Shown here one piece after another: positions 8,194 to 14,680 of a DNA stretch of 31,155 nucleotides. Origin of the DNA: Bacillota bacterium. Lineage in GTDB: Bacteria; Bacillota; Bacilli; ZCTH02-B2. The stretch is taken from the NCBI GenBank assembly GCA_017577895.1, contig PKQY01000021.1, positions 1 through 31,155 of the forward strand, in the 5' to 3' direction. Under the pieces are notes generated by a model that searched no databases, had not been told where the DNA came from, and saw only the letters and a list, made by a program, of their open reading frames with translations. Position 1 is the stretch's first letter. Each line of letters starts with the position of its first letter. The translations under genes were made by a program, and so were the position numbers.

Positions 8194-8757
8194 TTAAATT
8201 TTCCCGACCAGGTCGATGCTCGGCTTCAAGGTCGCATCCCCTTCTTGCCATTTGGCCGGGCACACTTCGCCGGGATGGTTGCGAACGTATTGGGCCGCTT
8301 TGATTTTCCGGATCAGCGTGCTGGCGTCCCGGCCGATCCCTTCGGCGTTGATTTCCACCAGCTGGATGATGCCGTCCGGGTCGATGACGAAGGTGCCCCG
8401 TTGGGCCAGCCCCGTCGCTTCGTCCAGCACTTCGAAGTTGCGGGACAGCACGTGGTTCGGGTCGCCGATCATCGGGTATTGGATTTTGCGGATGGCTTCC
8501 GACGTGTCGTGCCAAGCCTTATGGGTGTAATGGGTGTCCGTGGAGACGGAATACACTTCGACGCCCAACGCTTTCAGCTCTTCATAGTGGTTTTGCAGGT
8601 CTTCCAATTCCGTCGGGCAGACGAAGGTGAAATCGGCCGGATAGAAGCAGACCACGGTCCATTTGCCTTTGAAGTCTTGCTCCGTCACTTCGATGAACTG
8701 GCCGTTGTGGTAGGCCATCGCCTTGAACGGTTTGACTTCGGTGCCGACTAGTGACAT
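8194..8757 (-). CDS. ahpC: Alkyl hydroperoxide reductase subunit C (peroxiredoxin)
   Basis: A 187-residue two-cysteine peroxiredoxin that reduces hydrogen peroxide and organic peroxides in the cytoplasm. The peroxidatic C47 lies in DFTFVCPTE and the resolving C166 in EVCPAKW. Both positions and the total length match bacterial AhpC closely. The ATG at 8757 is chosen because a perfect AGGAGGAGG (8775-8767) lies upstream; an in-frame ATG at 8787 would add ten basic residues not seen in the family. It is the first gene of the ahpC-ahpF operon, with a consensus promoter and a PerR-like box at 8808-8862. Confidence 0.97.
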   Translation of the reverse strand: MSLVGTEVKPFKAMAYHNGQFIEVTEQDFKGKWTVVCFYPADFTFVCPTELEDLQNHYEELKALGVEVYSVSTDTHYTHKAWHDTSEAIRKIQYPMIGDPNHVLSRNFEVLDEATGLAQRGTFVIDPDGIIQLVEINAEGIGRDASTLIRKIKAAQYVRNHPGEVCPAKWQEGDATLKPSIDLVGKI

Positions 8758-8807
8758 GTTTCGTTTCCTCCTCCTGTTTTCTACCACTTTTGTTGTGATG
8801 TAGTAGA

Positions 8808-8862
8808 TTAGAATAATTTAAATGACGTAATTAATATAATTCATTTGGACGGCTGGTGTCAA
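8808..8862 (-). promoter_or_regulatory. ahpC promoter with PerR-like box
   Basis: On the minus strand, TTGACA (8862-8857) and TATATT (8838-8833) are 18 bases apart. Just downstream, across the likely transcription start, lies TTAGAATAATTTAAA (8808-8822, plus strand). It matches 11 of the 14 defined bases of the Bacillus PerR consensus TTATAATNATTATAA. PerR repression of ahpCF, relieved by peroxide, is known in B. subtilis; here it is inferred. Confidence 0.7.
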
Positions 8863-9063
8863 CCTTTCATGGCCGATGAAAAGGTTTCAAAATCGTGACC
8901 GATTTTACAAAGACTGGTCGGAACGCCAAAATTCGTGTGAAAATGACCACGTGTTCTTATTGTTGACCGTAATGTTCTGTTTGATTCTAGGGTGGAATTT
9001 TTGTCACGGTTTTCTTTTGGCTTTTCGCATGATGTTGCCCTAATAGGGAAACAGGGAATTAAC

Positions 9064-9171
9064 GGTGAACCGGAAGAAATTGCCGCTGTGGCGATGTTTT
9101 TGGCTTCAGACGAAGCGTCCTTTGTCAACGGCGCCTTCATTACGGCCGATGCCGGTTGGACGGCCTATTAA
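9064..9171 (+). pseudogene. C-terminal remnant of a short-chain dehydrogenase/reductase
   Basis: Thirty-five codons from GGT at 9064 to the TAA at 9169 read like the end of an SDR enzyme. They show GEPEEIA, then a FLASDEASFVNG segment, then DAGWTAY before the stop; such tails are typical of FabG/glucose dehydrogenase-like proteins. Upstream in the same frame the sequence no longer resembles the family. No Rossmann motif or YxxxK site is visible nearby, so the rest of the gene has been lost. Confidence 0.75.
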
Positions 9172-9179
9172 GAGACGTG

Positions 9180-9209
9180 AAAAAAGCGGCAGCCCATGGC
9201 GCTGCCGCT
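9180..9209 (-). terminator. Terminator of the DedA-like gene
   Basis: AGCGGCAGC (9185-9193) and GCTGCCGCT (9201-9209) form a perfect 9-bp stem. On the minus strand six T follow. The TAG stop of the gene lies at the base of the stem. Confidence 0.85.
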
Positions 9210-9813
9210 AAAATGTTTGTTCTGCTTCGGGGATTTTGGACAGTTGGGTTTTCTTTTTTTGCCGTCTTTTTTTGAAGAACAAAATCACCGCCGTCAGTAC
9301 CGCCGCGATACCAAGGAAGACGTAGTTTAAGTACTCGTTGATCATGGTTTCGGCGGCGCGGCCGTACATGTAAAAGAGGGCGCCGACGGCGTAAAACTTG
9401 GCGGCCCGTCCCAAAGCGGCATAGCTGAACAGTTTCCAGAAGGAATAGTTCAGGCAGCCGGACAAGATCGTAAATACCTTGAAAGGAATCGGTGTAAACG
9501 CTCCGACCAGGATGGCCAGCTCGCCGTTGCGCCGAAACATTTGGGAAGCGGATTCAATCCATTCTTTTTTCAACCAACGGTCCAACACCGCTCTGCCCAA
9601 AAACTTGCCGATGAGGTAGCCAAATGGAGTGCCTAATAAACAGCCCGCAAATCCGACCGTGGCCAGCCACAAGGCCGAGGAAGGATGGATGAGACTGAGG
9701 GACACTTGGAGAAAAAACGCTGGAATCGGGAAGATGATGGCATCGATGAATGCATGGATAAACAATCCCCAGGCGCCAAAATGTTTGAGAAAATCCACGG
9801 TATCTTGAAGCAA
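9208..9813 (-). CDS. DedA/VTT-domain membrane protein (YqaA-like)
   Basis: A 201-residue inner-membrane protein. Four to six hydrophobic stretches surround the family signature: GTPFGYLIGKFLGR near 61-74 and the re-entrant segment GAFTPIPFKVFTILSG near 104-119. The C-terminus is very basic (KKRRQKKK). DedA-family proteins are thought to flip or transport lipids and help maintain membrane charge or proton motive force. The TTG at 9813 is the start, with GGGAGGG seven bases upstream. It is monocistronic, with its own terminator. Confidence 0.82.
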   Translation of the reverse strand: MLQDTVDFLKHFGAWGLFIHAFIDAIIFPIPAFFLQVSLSLIHPSSALWLATVGFAGCLLGTPFGYLIGKFLGRAVLDRWLKKEWIESASQMFRRNGELAILVGAFTPIPFKVFTILSGCLNYSFWKLFSYAALGRAAKFYAVGALFYMYGRAAETMINEYLNYVFLGIAAVLTAVILFFKKRRQKKKTQLSKIPEAEQTF

Positions 9814-9903
9814 TCAAGGGCCCTCCCGCCGGTTTCTGTTTAAATGCCTTTCTATCTCTGATCTATTTTATATGAACGGATACGACAGCGGAACCGTTTG
9901 AGT

Positions 9904-10080
9904 TTACCTTTCGGTCAGTCGGTCGAGCACGAGTTTGGTCACCGGCGTGAATTCATGCCGCATGATTTCTTCTTTGTCCGCTGCCTGTTCCAGGGCGTCA
10001 TCTTCCATTCCTGGCGCAATACGGGGGGGAGATTGGCGGACAGGATGTTGTATCGCGGGCTGTGTCGGTTTTTTTTGCAT
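9904..10080 (-). CDS. Small hypothetical protein, 58 residues
   Basis: This is a short Pro/Gln-rich protein with an acidic middle (MEDDALEQAADKEE) and a tail that looks like an amphipathic helix. No signal peptide, membrane segment or known motif is visible. The ATG at 10080 is chosen for its strong AGGAGGG six bases upstream; an in-frame ATG at 10119 lacks one. It stands alone and diverges from the YugP-like gene. I do not recognise the family. The strong ribosome binding site is the main evidence that it is real. Confidence 0.55.
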   Translation of the reverse strand: MQKKPTQPAIQHPVRQSPPRIAPGMEDDALEQAADKEEIMRHEFTPVTKLVLDRLTER

Positions 10081-10226
10081 GTTTTTCCCTCCTTTCAAGG
10101 GATTTTGTTTGTCTTTCATCCGTGTATGATTGACGTTCTTTATATATAATGATTAATACGGGGGAAATTCATGCTTAAAACATCGAGCATTTTTGCGGAG
10201 CAAGTCCAGGAGGGAGATAGCGAGGC

Positions 10227-10916
10227 ATGATTTTATTTCATCCCATGGATTTTCTCATTTTTATCGCTTTCGGCATTGCCCTGTGGGCCCAGTTCAAAGT
10301 GAAAGGCAATTTCAACCGTTGGTCGCAAGTCCGCTCTTCCTGCGGTTTGACGGGAGCCGAAGTGGCCCGGCGTATTCTCGATTCGGAAGGGCTGTACCAC
10401 GTAGATGTGGAATTGTCCCGCGCGGGCATGCTGTCGGACCATTATGACCCCATTGCCCGCAAAGTGCGGTTGTCGGAAGAAGTGTTTTACGGCAATTCCA
10501 TTGCCGCTTTGTCGGTGGCAGCCCATGAGACCGGTCACGCCATTCAACATAAAGTGTCTTATCCGATGCTCGTGTTGCGTCACCGGATTTTTCCCATCGC
10601 CAACTTCGGTTCGTCGTTGGCCCCCTTTTTGCTGATCGCCGGCTTCGTGTTCAACTTGTCCGGGCTGATTGGGCTGGGTATTCTTTTCTTCTCGGCGGCG
10701 GTGGCTTTCCAAGTGGTGACGTTGCCGGTGGAATTTAATGCCAGTGCCCGGGCGGGTCGGAAGTTGGTGGAAATGGGATTTTTGCGGCAGGATGAAATGC
10801 CCGGTGTCCAGAAAGTGTTGGGGGCAGCAGCCTTGACGTACGTGGCCAGCACGCTGGTGGCGCTGTTGGAGCTGGTGAAATACATCATGATTTTTGCCAG
10901 CGCCAAGGAAGAATGA
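10227..10916 (+). CDS. yugP: Membrane zinc metallopeptidase (YugP family)
   Basis: A 229-residue integral membrane protein with a HETGH zinc-binding motif at residues 100-104. It has an N-terminal membrane segment (about 5-22) and three or more further hydrophobic segments (about 120-165 and 200-225). The layout and length match the neutral zinc metallopeptidase 2 family (B. subtilis YugP). Its substrates are unknown. The ATG at 10227 has GGAGGGAGA upstream. The next gene, in the same direction, begins 81 bases on with its own promoter-like element. Confidence 0.88.
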   Translation: MILFHPMDFLIFIAFGIALWAQFKVKGNFNRWSQVRSSCGLTGAEVARRILDSEGLYHVDVELSRAGMLSDHYDPIARKVRLSEEVFYGNSIAALSVAAHETGHAIQHKVSYPMLVLRHRIFPIANFGSSLAPFLLIAGFVFNLSGLIGLGILFFSAAVAFQVVTLPVEFNASARAGRKLVEMGFLRQDEMPGVQKVLGAAALTYVASTLVALLELVKYIMIFASAKEE

Positions 10917-10949
10917 CAGTGGATTTGACTTTTCAAAAAATAATTTTTG

Positions 10950-10958
10950 TGGTATGAT
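10950..10958 (+). promoter_or_regulatory. Extended -10 promoter element before the DUF4912 gene
   Basis: TGGTATGAT gives an extended -10 (TGn plus TATGAT at 10953-10958). A TTGACT at 10925 is too far away (22 bases) to be a standard -35. Confidence 0.4.
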
Positions 10959-10997
10959 GACATTGACACTATCACTTAAAAGGAGTTTGGATGCTGA

Positions 10998-11366
10998 ATG
11001 AAGGTGAAACCAGCCGACAAGCGGTCTGTTGACGAGCCGGCGATACGCATGTTGTTCCGGCAACCCAATTCGCTGGTGGCCACTTGGGACATCCATCCCA
11101 GTTGGAAAAAGCGGTTGGAAGAGATGTTCAACATACCGTGGTCGGATTTGCCCTTTGCTTTGCGTTTGTATGACGTGACCGAACGGGAAGTAAAGGACGA
11201 TGGGCTGGATTCCTATGTCGATTACGGCATTAACCAAGAATCAGGCCAGTGGATCATCTTTGGCATAGAACGCGGCAGAACGTATTGTGTGGATTTGGGC
11301 GTGCGGATGTTGGGAGGACGGTTTTATCCCATCACCCGCTCCAATCCGGTGGAAGTGCCGTCGTAA
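10998..11366 (+). CDS. DUF4912 family protein
   Basis: A 122-residue soluble protein that reads like DUF4912. It has a segment on an aromatic-rich strand (LVATWDIH near 27), then LRLYDVT (near 55), then WIIFGIERGRTYCVDLG (near 85) and the closing RFYPITRSNPV. The function is unknown; it looks like an all-beta binding domain. The ATG at 10998 directly follows an in-frame TGA. The good AAAGGAG is 12 bases upstream and is better placed for an ATG at 10991, which opens a 13-codon peptide in another frame ending at 11032. A strong terminator follows. Confidence 0.75.
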   Translation: MKVKPADKRSVDEPAIRMLFRQPNSLVATWDIHPSWKKRLEEMFNIPWSDLPFALRLYDVTEREVKDDGLDSYVDYGINQESGQWIIFGIERGRTYCVDLGVRMLGGRFYPITRSNPVEVPS

Positions 11367-11404
11367 GCCAAAAGCAAAAAATGGTCAGCCGATGAAAATA
11401 AACA

Positions 11405-11437
11405 AGCACCGTTTCCAAACGAAACGGTGCTTTTTTT
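11405..11437 (+). terminator. Terminator after the DUF4912 gene
   Basis: AGCACCGTTTC (11405-11415) and GAAACGGTGCT (11421-11431) form a perfect 11-bp stem followed by a run of T to 11437. It may also work for the convergent polymerase gene. Confidence 0.88.
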
Positions 11438-11443
11438 GGCGGT

Positions 11444-12700
11444 TCATGCCCAATGACCGCCGATTTTTTTGGCCCTCTCCCGCATGACGCCGCCGGAGGT
11501 GTAGCTGCGGGCGCGGAGCAAGGCGGTGGAGCCGTATTTGCGGCGGATGTCGTCCATGACGTAGCCGAGGGTGCGTTTTTTGAGCACATCTTCAAACAAG
11601 TCCAGCTGCATCGATTCATCGGGCGAAAGTTGGCTCAAGGTGACGGAAACGCGCCGCACGGTTTCTCCGGTGTAATGTTCCTGAAACAACTGGAGACATG
11701 TGTGATACAGGTCCATGGTCACGTTGGTCGGTTGTTCCATGGTCCGGGAACAGTGGAAGCCGGGGTGTTTTTCGGTCTTGCTGTAGCCAATCCCCAGGTG
11801 TACGGTGCGGCCCGCCATGCGGGCGGCCCGGGCCCGCCGCGCCACTTCTTCGGACAACTCCAAAATGATGGTCCGGATCTCTTCCGGGTCTCGGTAGTCC
11901 CGCAACAACGTGATGCCGTGTCCGAAACTTTTGGGCACTTCCGGCATACCGGCGTCGGTCACCGACGACAGATCGACGCCCCAGGCGTGATAATACAGTT
12001 GATGACCCATCACGCCGAATTTTTTGGTTAAAAGGTCCCGGGGCGTGTGGGCCAGATGGCCCAACGTCCGAATGCCCATCTGTTGCAAATGTTTGGCCAG
12101 CCGGGGACCAATGCCCCAAATGTTTTGCACCGGTTGCGGCCACAGTTTTTTCGGCACTTCTTCGTAGGAACAGGACGCGATGCCGGTCCGTTTTCCTTCG
12201 ATGTCCAAAATGACTTTGGCCACAAACTTGTTGGGCCCGATGCCGATGCTGGACGGCAGGCCGAATTCTTGATAAATGGCGGTGCGGATGCGCTGGGCGA
12301 TGGTCCAGGCGTCCCCCAGCAGTTTTTCCATGCCGTCGACGCAGATCCACCATTCGTCGATGCTGTAAGGGTGAATGGCTTCTGGGGGGACAAACCGGCG
12401 CAACAGCCGGGTCACTTCCATGGACTGCTGCACATAATGGCGCATGCTGGGCGGAACGATGTGAATGAAAGGAAGACGGGGGATATCGAACAGGCGCTTG
12501 CCGGTGCGGATGCCGTACGTTTGCTTGAGCAGGGGCGTGGCGGCCAGGACGACGCTGCCGCTCCGTTGAAGATCGCCGACGACGGCCAGATACGTTTTTT
12601 CCGGATCGAAACCGCGCCGAACACACTCGCAACTGGCAAAGAAAGATTTCATGTCGAGGCAAAGCACTTGATGCTTGGGTAAGGTACGGTAGTCGATCAT
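11444..12700 (-). CDS. Y-family translesion DNA polymerase (UvrX/YqjW-like)
   Basis: A 418-residue damage-bypass polymerase of the UmuC/UvrX branch. Palm motifs are CLDMKSFFASCE (about residues 13-24), with the first catalytic Asp, and YSIDEWW (near 110), which keeps the catalytic Asp-Glu pair. A helix-hairpin-helix segment (IWGIGPRLAKHLQQMGI, near 183) and a little-finger domain follow. The aromatic WW after SIDE differs from the usual SIDEAFLD of Pol IV. The ATG at 12700 precedes the conserved N-terminus; longer in-frame starts have no family support. A LexA-type box 24 bases upstream predicts SOS induction. Confidence 0.9.
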   Translation of the reverse strand: MIDYRTLPKHQVLCLDMKSFFASCECVRRGFDPEKTYLAVVGDLQRSGSVVLAATPLLKQTYGIRTGKRLFDIPRLPFIHIVPPSMRHYVQQSMEVTRLLRRFVPPEAIHPYSIDEWWICVDGMEKLLGDAWTIAQRIRTAIYQEFGLPSSIGIGPNKFVAKVILDIEGKRTGIASCSYEEVPKKLWPQPVQNIWGIGPRLAKHLQQMGIRTLGHLAHTPRDLLTKKFGVMGHQLYYHAWGVDLSSVTDAGMPEVPKSFGHGITLLRDYRDPEEIRTIILELSEEVARRARAARMAGRTVHLGIGYSKTEKHPGFHCSRTMEQPTNVTMDLYHTCLQLFQEHYTGETVRRVSVTLSQLSPDESMQLDLFEDVLKKRTLGYVMDDIRRKYGSTALLRARSYTSGGVMRERAKKIGGHWA

Positions 12701-12723
12701 CACCGGGTCCGTCCTCTCGAAAG

Positions 12724-12737
12724 CGAATATATGTTCG
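12724..12737 (-). promoter_or_regulatory. LexA (DinR) SOS box
   Basis: On the minus strand this reads CGAACATATATTCG, one base off the Bacillus LexA consensus CGAAC-N4-GTTCG. It lies 23 bases before the polymerase start. A TATATT possible -10 lies a little further upstream. Confidence 0.75.
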
Positions 12738-12798
12738 ATATTCCTTTTTTCATTAATATAGGTCATGGGGCCAAAAAGTGCAATGGAAAATGAAGAAA

Positions 12799-12815
12799 CC
12801 CACCGGGACGGTGGG
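12799..12815 (-). terminator. Terminator of the CotF-like gene
   Basis: CCCACCG (12799-12805) and CGGTGGG (12809-12815) form a 7-bp stem with a 3-base loop. On the minus strand TTTCTTCATTTT follows. Confidence 0.65.
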
Positions 12816-12830
12816 GCGGGAAAGCCTGTC

Positions 12831-13130
12831 TTATTGGTAAAAAGACAGGATGGCCTGATATTGCGGTTCAAAATGGCGGTAAAGTTGTTCCACCTCTTCC
12901 TGCGGTGCGCGGTTCGGTTTGTACCATTCCCGTTGATTCATAAACCGGAAGGTGGCCGCCTGCAATTCCAGTTTGTCGTGTAAAATGTTCCAGAATACTT
13001 CGCGCAAATCTTGAGAATCACATTCGGTGGCGGCGTGGCGATAACAAGCGGACAAATGTTTCAGTGTGTCGAGACAGTCTTGCAGCAAGTCTTGATCGGA
13101 CATGCGGGTGTTGGAACGGTCATGGGTCAT
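12831..13130 (-). CDS. CotF-family spore coat protein
   Basis: A 99-residue helical protein with the coat-F pattern: an N-terminal DLLQDCLDTLKHLSACYRHAATEC stretch, a conserved NILHDKLELQ segment, and a final MNQREWYKP motif. Proteins of this kind are placed in the spore coat or on the forespore. The ATG at 13130 has AAGGAAGTGA a few bases upstream. Just upstream on the same strand is a second small helical protein that could be its companion. Only the family can be inferred; the precise coat role is unknown. Confidence 0.75.
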   Translation of the reverse strand: MTHDRSNTRMSDQDLLQDCLDTLKHLSACYRHAATECDSQDLREVFWNILHDKLELQAATFRFMNQREWYKPNRAPQEEVEQLYRHFEPQYQAILSFYQ

Positions 13131-13207
13131 AGCATCACTTCCTTACCGAGTAGTTTTACTGAATGGTTTGGATGAGGAATCAATTTTGGATGCGGAATGG
13201 GTTTGAA

Positions 13208-13414
13208 CTACTGGATGCGGGTATCCGATTTCGGCAACTGCCGCATCAGCGCCAGAAAATGTTCGCGATGGCGATCGGCCAGTTGTTCGCACAGTTTCTT
13301 GACGCCGTCATCATTGGTGTAGTCGGCGTACATGCGGAATTTGGCGGCGGCGGCGTGTTCGCTGCGCAACAACTCTTCCAGATGGTGCAATTCGACCTGG
13401 GTAAGGACGTCCAT
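13208..13414 (-). CDS. Small spore-coat-like (ferritin-like helical) protein
   Basis: A 68-residue protein made of two amphipathic helices. The helices contain LHHLEELLRSEHAAAAKF and a second stretch ending in LADRHREHFLALMRQL. The spacing of Glu and His (EE..EH, HREH) recalls the first half of ferritin-like or coat-F bundles. The ATG at 13414 has AGGAGG about eight bases upstream. It precedes the CotF-like gene by 77 bases on the same strand, so both may be made together during sporulation. I see no sigma-factor site that I can call with confidence. Confidence 0.65.
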   Translation of the reverse strand: MDVLTQVELHHLEELLRSEHAAAAKFRMYADYTNDDGVKKLCEQLADRHREHFLALMRQLPKSDTRIQ

Positions 13415-13483
13415 GCCGTTTGCCTCCTTTGTGAAATACAGCCGATGTCGTTAGAAGTATGTACCAAGGGCGTCGAGTTATGC

Positions 13484-13516
13484 AAAAAAAACACCGAAGC
13501 CAAAGCGGCTTCGGTG
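13484..13516 (-). terminator. Terminator of the DUF1885-like gene
   Basis: CACCGAAGCC (13492-13501) and GGCTTCGGTG (13507-13516) form a 10-bp stem. On the minus strand a run of eight T follows (13491-13484). Confidence 0.88.
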
Positions 13517-13528
13517 GACGCTGCCGGA

Positions 13529-13927
13529 CTACGCATTGAAATACATGGTTCGGCCGTTGAAAAGGCGGGTTTCGGCTTTGAGCCTTTTACCCAGGTAGCG
13601 GGTGAGTTCGTTTCCTTTGGCGATGTCGCCGTGGGTGGCACCGGCGGGCAGGATGATCTGGACGATGGGTTGGTTTTGGTCATTTTTACCGACGCTGATA
13701 ATCAATTTGCGGTAATTCGGATTTTTTCCTTTGAGCACCATCCACCGGCCCCGTTGTTGCGGATCGTCTTCGATAGTGTAAGGAAAAGCGGCGGCGGCAT
13801 AGTCCCAATCCAATTGCTCGCCGGTCTTTTGTGTCATTTGGATGTAGTGTTCCAGGTGGGTTTTCACGTTTTGCAAGGTGGCTTCATTTTCGTCGTTCAG
13901 GATCAACGTTGCGGCTTTGGTCACCAC
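13529..13927 (-). CDS. DUF1885-like conserved protein
   Basis: A 132-residue cytoplasmic protein. An N-terminal helix segment (TLQNVKTHLEHYIQMTQKTGEQLDWDYAAAAFPY, in two parts) is followed by strands around RKLIISVG and QPIVQIILP. I recognise this as the DUF1885 family of Bacillales, for which a structure but no function is known; the recall is from memory. GTG codons stand at 13927 and 13924. GGGAGTGA is better spaced for the second. It is monocistronic with its own terminator. Confidence 0.65.
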   Translation of the reverse strand: MVTKAATLILNDENEATLQNVKTHLEHYIQMTQKTGEQLDWDYAAAAFPYTIEDDPQQRGRWMVLKGKNPNYRKLIISVGKNDQNQPIVQIILPAGATHGDIAKGNELTRYLGKRLKAETRLFNGRTMYFNA

Positions 13928-14013
13928 TGTTCACTCCCGTTGAAGTGTTGGCTTGGCCTCATTTTATCAAATGGTGCAAAACATGGATAGCCGTCATGAA
14001 AATTTCAGAAATA

Positions 14014-14058
14014 TTCCTGTGACTTCCTGTGACAACAAAGAAAAAGCTGTGATATAAT
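14014..14058 (+). promoter_or_regulatory. Promoter of the DUF3055-like gene with tandem 10-bp repeat
   Basis: GTGACA (14029-14034) and TATAAT (14053-14058) are 18 bases apart, and TG precedes the -10 as in extended promoters. TTCCTGTGAC occurs twice in a row (14014-14023, 14024-14033); the second copy overlaps the -35. Confidence 0.7.
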
Positions 14059-14093
14059 ATGGCACATCCTGAAAAAGAAGGAGGGGTAGACCC

Positions 14094-14387
14094 ATGGAGC
14101 GCTTGTATGATGAGACGGAACGTTGCCAGGTTCGTTTTGTCGGATTGCTGACCGAGAAGGCCCGTTACGATTTCTGCATTGTGTCGACCCATCAGTTTTT
14201 TGGCAAGCCGTTGGTCATCTGCACCCAAACTGGCCGTTCATCTTTGCTCAGCGCGGAAGATGCGGCGAATATCGAGCATTTAAAGCAGGTCTACCAGATC
14301 GCCGACGATGAAGAGGCGGAAGAAGTCTCCTTCTTTTTCCGGACTGTGCTGCCGACCATCCCGATTTATGAACAGTATAGCGATTGA
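14094..14387 (+). CDS. DUF3055-like conserved protein
   Basis: A 97-residue soluble protein. Recognisable blocks are ERLYDETE at the N-terminus, RFVGLLTE, FFGKPLVICTQTGRSSLLS in the middle and an EDAANIEHL helix. This matches the DUF3055 family of Bacillales as I remember it; no function is known. The ATG at 14094 has AAGGAGGGG upstream. The gene has a near-consensus promoter and its own terminator, and sits just before the SR1-like unit. Confidence 0.75.
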   Translation: MERLYDETERCQVRFVGLLTEKARYDFCIVSTHQFFGKPLVICTQTGRSSLLSAEDAANIEHLKQVYQIADDEEAEEVSFFFRTVLPTIPIYEQYSD

Positions 14388-14443
14388 AATTTGTATGACA
14401 GGAAGAGAGAAGAGCAGATGCGCTGTGATGTTTACTAGAAATT

Positions 14444-14469
14444 GGAGGCGAAACGCCTCCGTTTTTTTT
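14444..14469 (+). terminator. Terminator after the DUF3055-like gene
   Basis: GGAGGCG (14444-14450) and CGCCTCC (14454-14460) form a 7-bp stem with an AAA loop, followed by G and eight T. Confidence 0.9.
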
Positions 14470-14475
14470 ATTGAC

Positions 14476-14517
14476 TTGACAATAAAGTATGACACATTTA
14501 AAATAAAGTATGACACA
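14476..14517 (+). promoter_or_regulatory. sr1-type promoter with two CcpN-like operator copies
   Basis: TTGACA (14476-14481) and TAAAAT (14499-14504) are 17 bases apart. The 16-base element AATAAAGTATGACACA occurs at 14481-14496, inside the spacer, and again at 14502-14517, across the -10 and the transcription start: a 21-base period, about two helical turns. TATGACACATT in copy 1 matches 10 of 11 positions of the CcpN motif TRTGHYATAYW as I recall it. Copy 2 matches 9. Confidence 0.7.
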
Positions 14518-14543
14518 AATGGCTCGGAAGGAGGCCGTGCACC

Positions 14544-14672
14544 GTGGGAATCCTCGTCTGCCAACGCTGTGATGTAACCGTCGCCTTTGTTGAAGACGTG
14601 AAGGTCGGCACGTATTACACGGTTTGCTGCACGTGTGAAGAAACCGATGAGGACATGAGAGACGACGATTAA
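14544..14672 (+). CDS. sr1P: SR1P-like small Cys-rich peptide
   Basis: A 42-residue peptide starting with GTG at 14544, with AAGGAGG (14528-14534) nine bases upstream. It begins MGILVCQRC and holds cysteines at 6, 9, 28, 29 and 31, suggesting a small metal-binding knuckle. A VEDVKVGTYY stretch sits in the middle, and the tail is very acidic (EETDEDMRDDD). The start, the first CxxC and the ED-KV-Y pattern resemble SR1P, which binds the glycolytic enzyme GapA and promotes RNase J1 activity in B. subtilis. The acidic tail and the CCxC cluster are variations. It is carried on the SR1-like RNA. Confidence 0.75.
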   Translation: MGILVCQRCDVTVAFVEDVKVGTYYTVCCTCEETDEDMRDDD

Positions 14673-14680
14673 GATGATGA

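Noticed and set aside
8859..9140. Minus-strand 93-codon frame near ahpC
   Set aside because: It is antisense to the dehydrogenase remnant, lacks a ribosome site and overlaps the ahpC promoter.
11616..12662. Alternative minus-strand frame inside the Y-family polymerase
   Set aside because: It is offset from the polymerase frame, which carries the conserved motifs; the product is rich in Arg, His and Pro.
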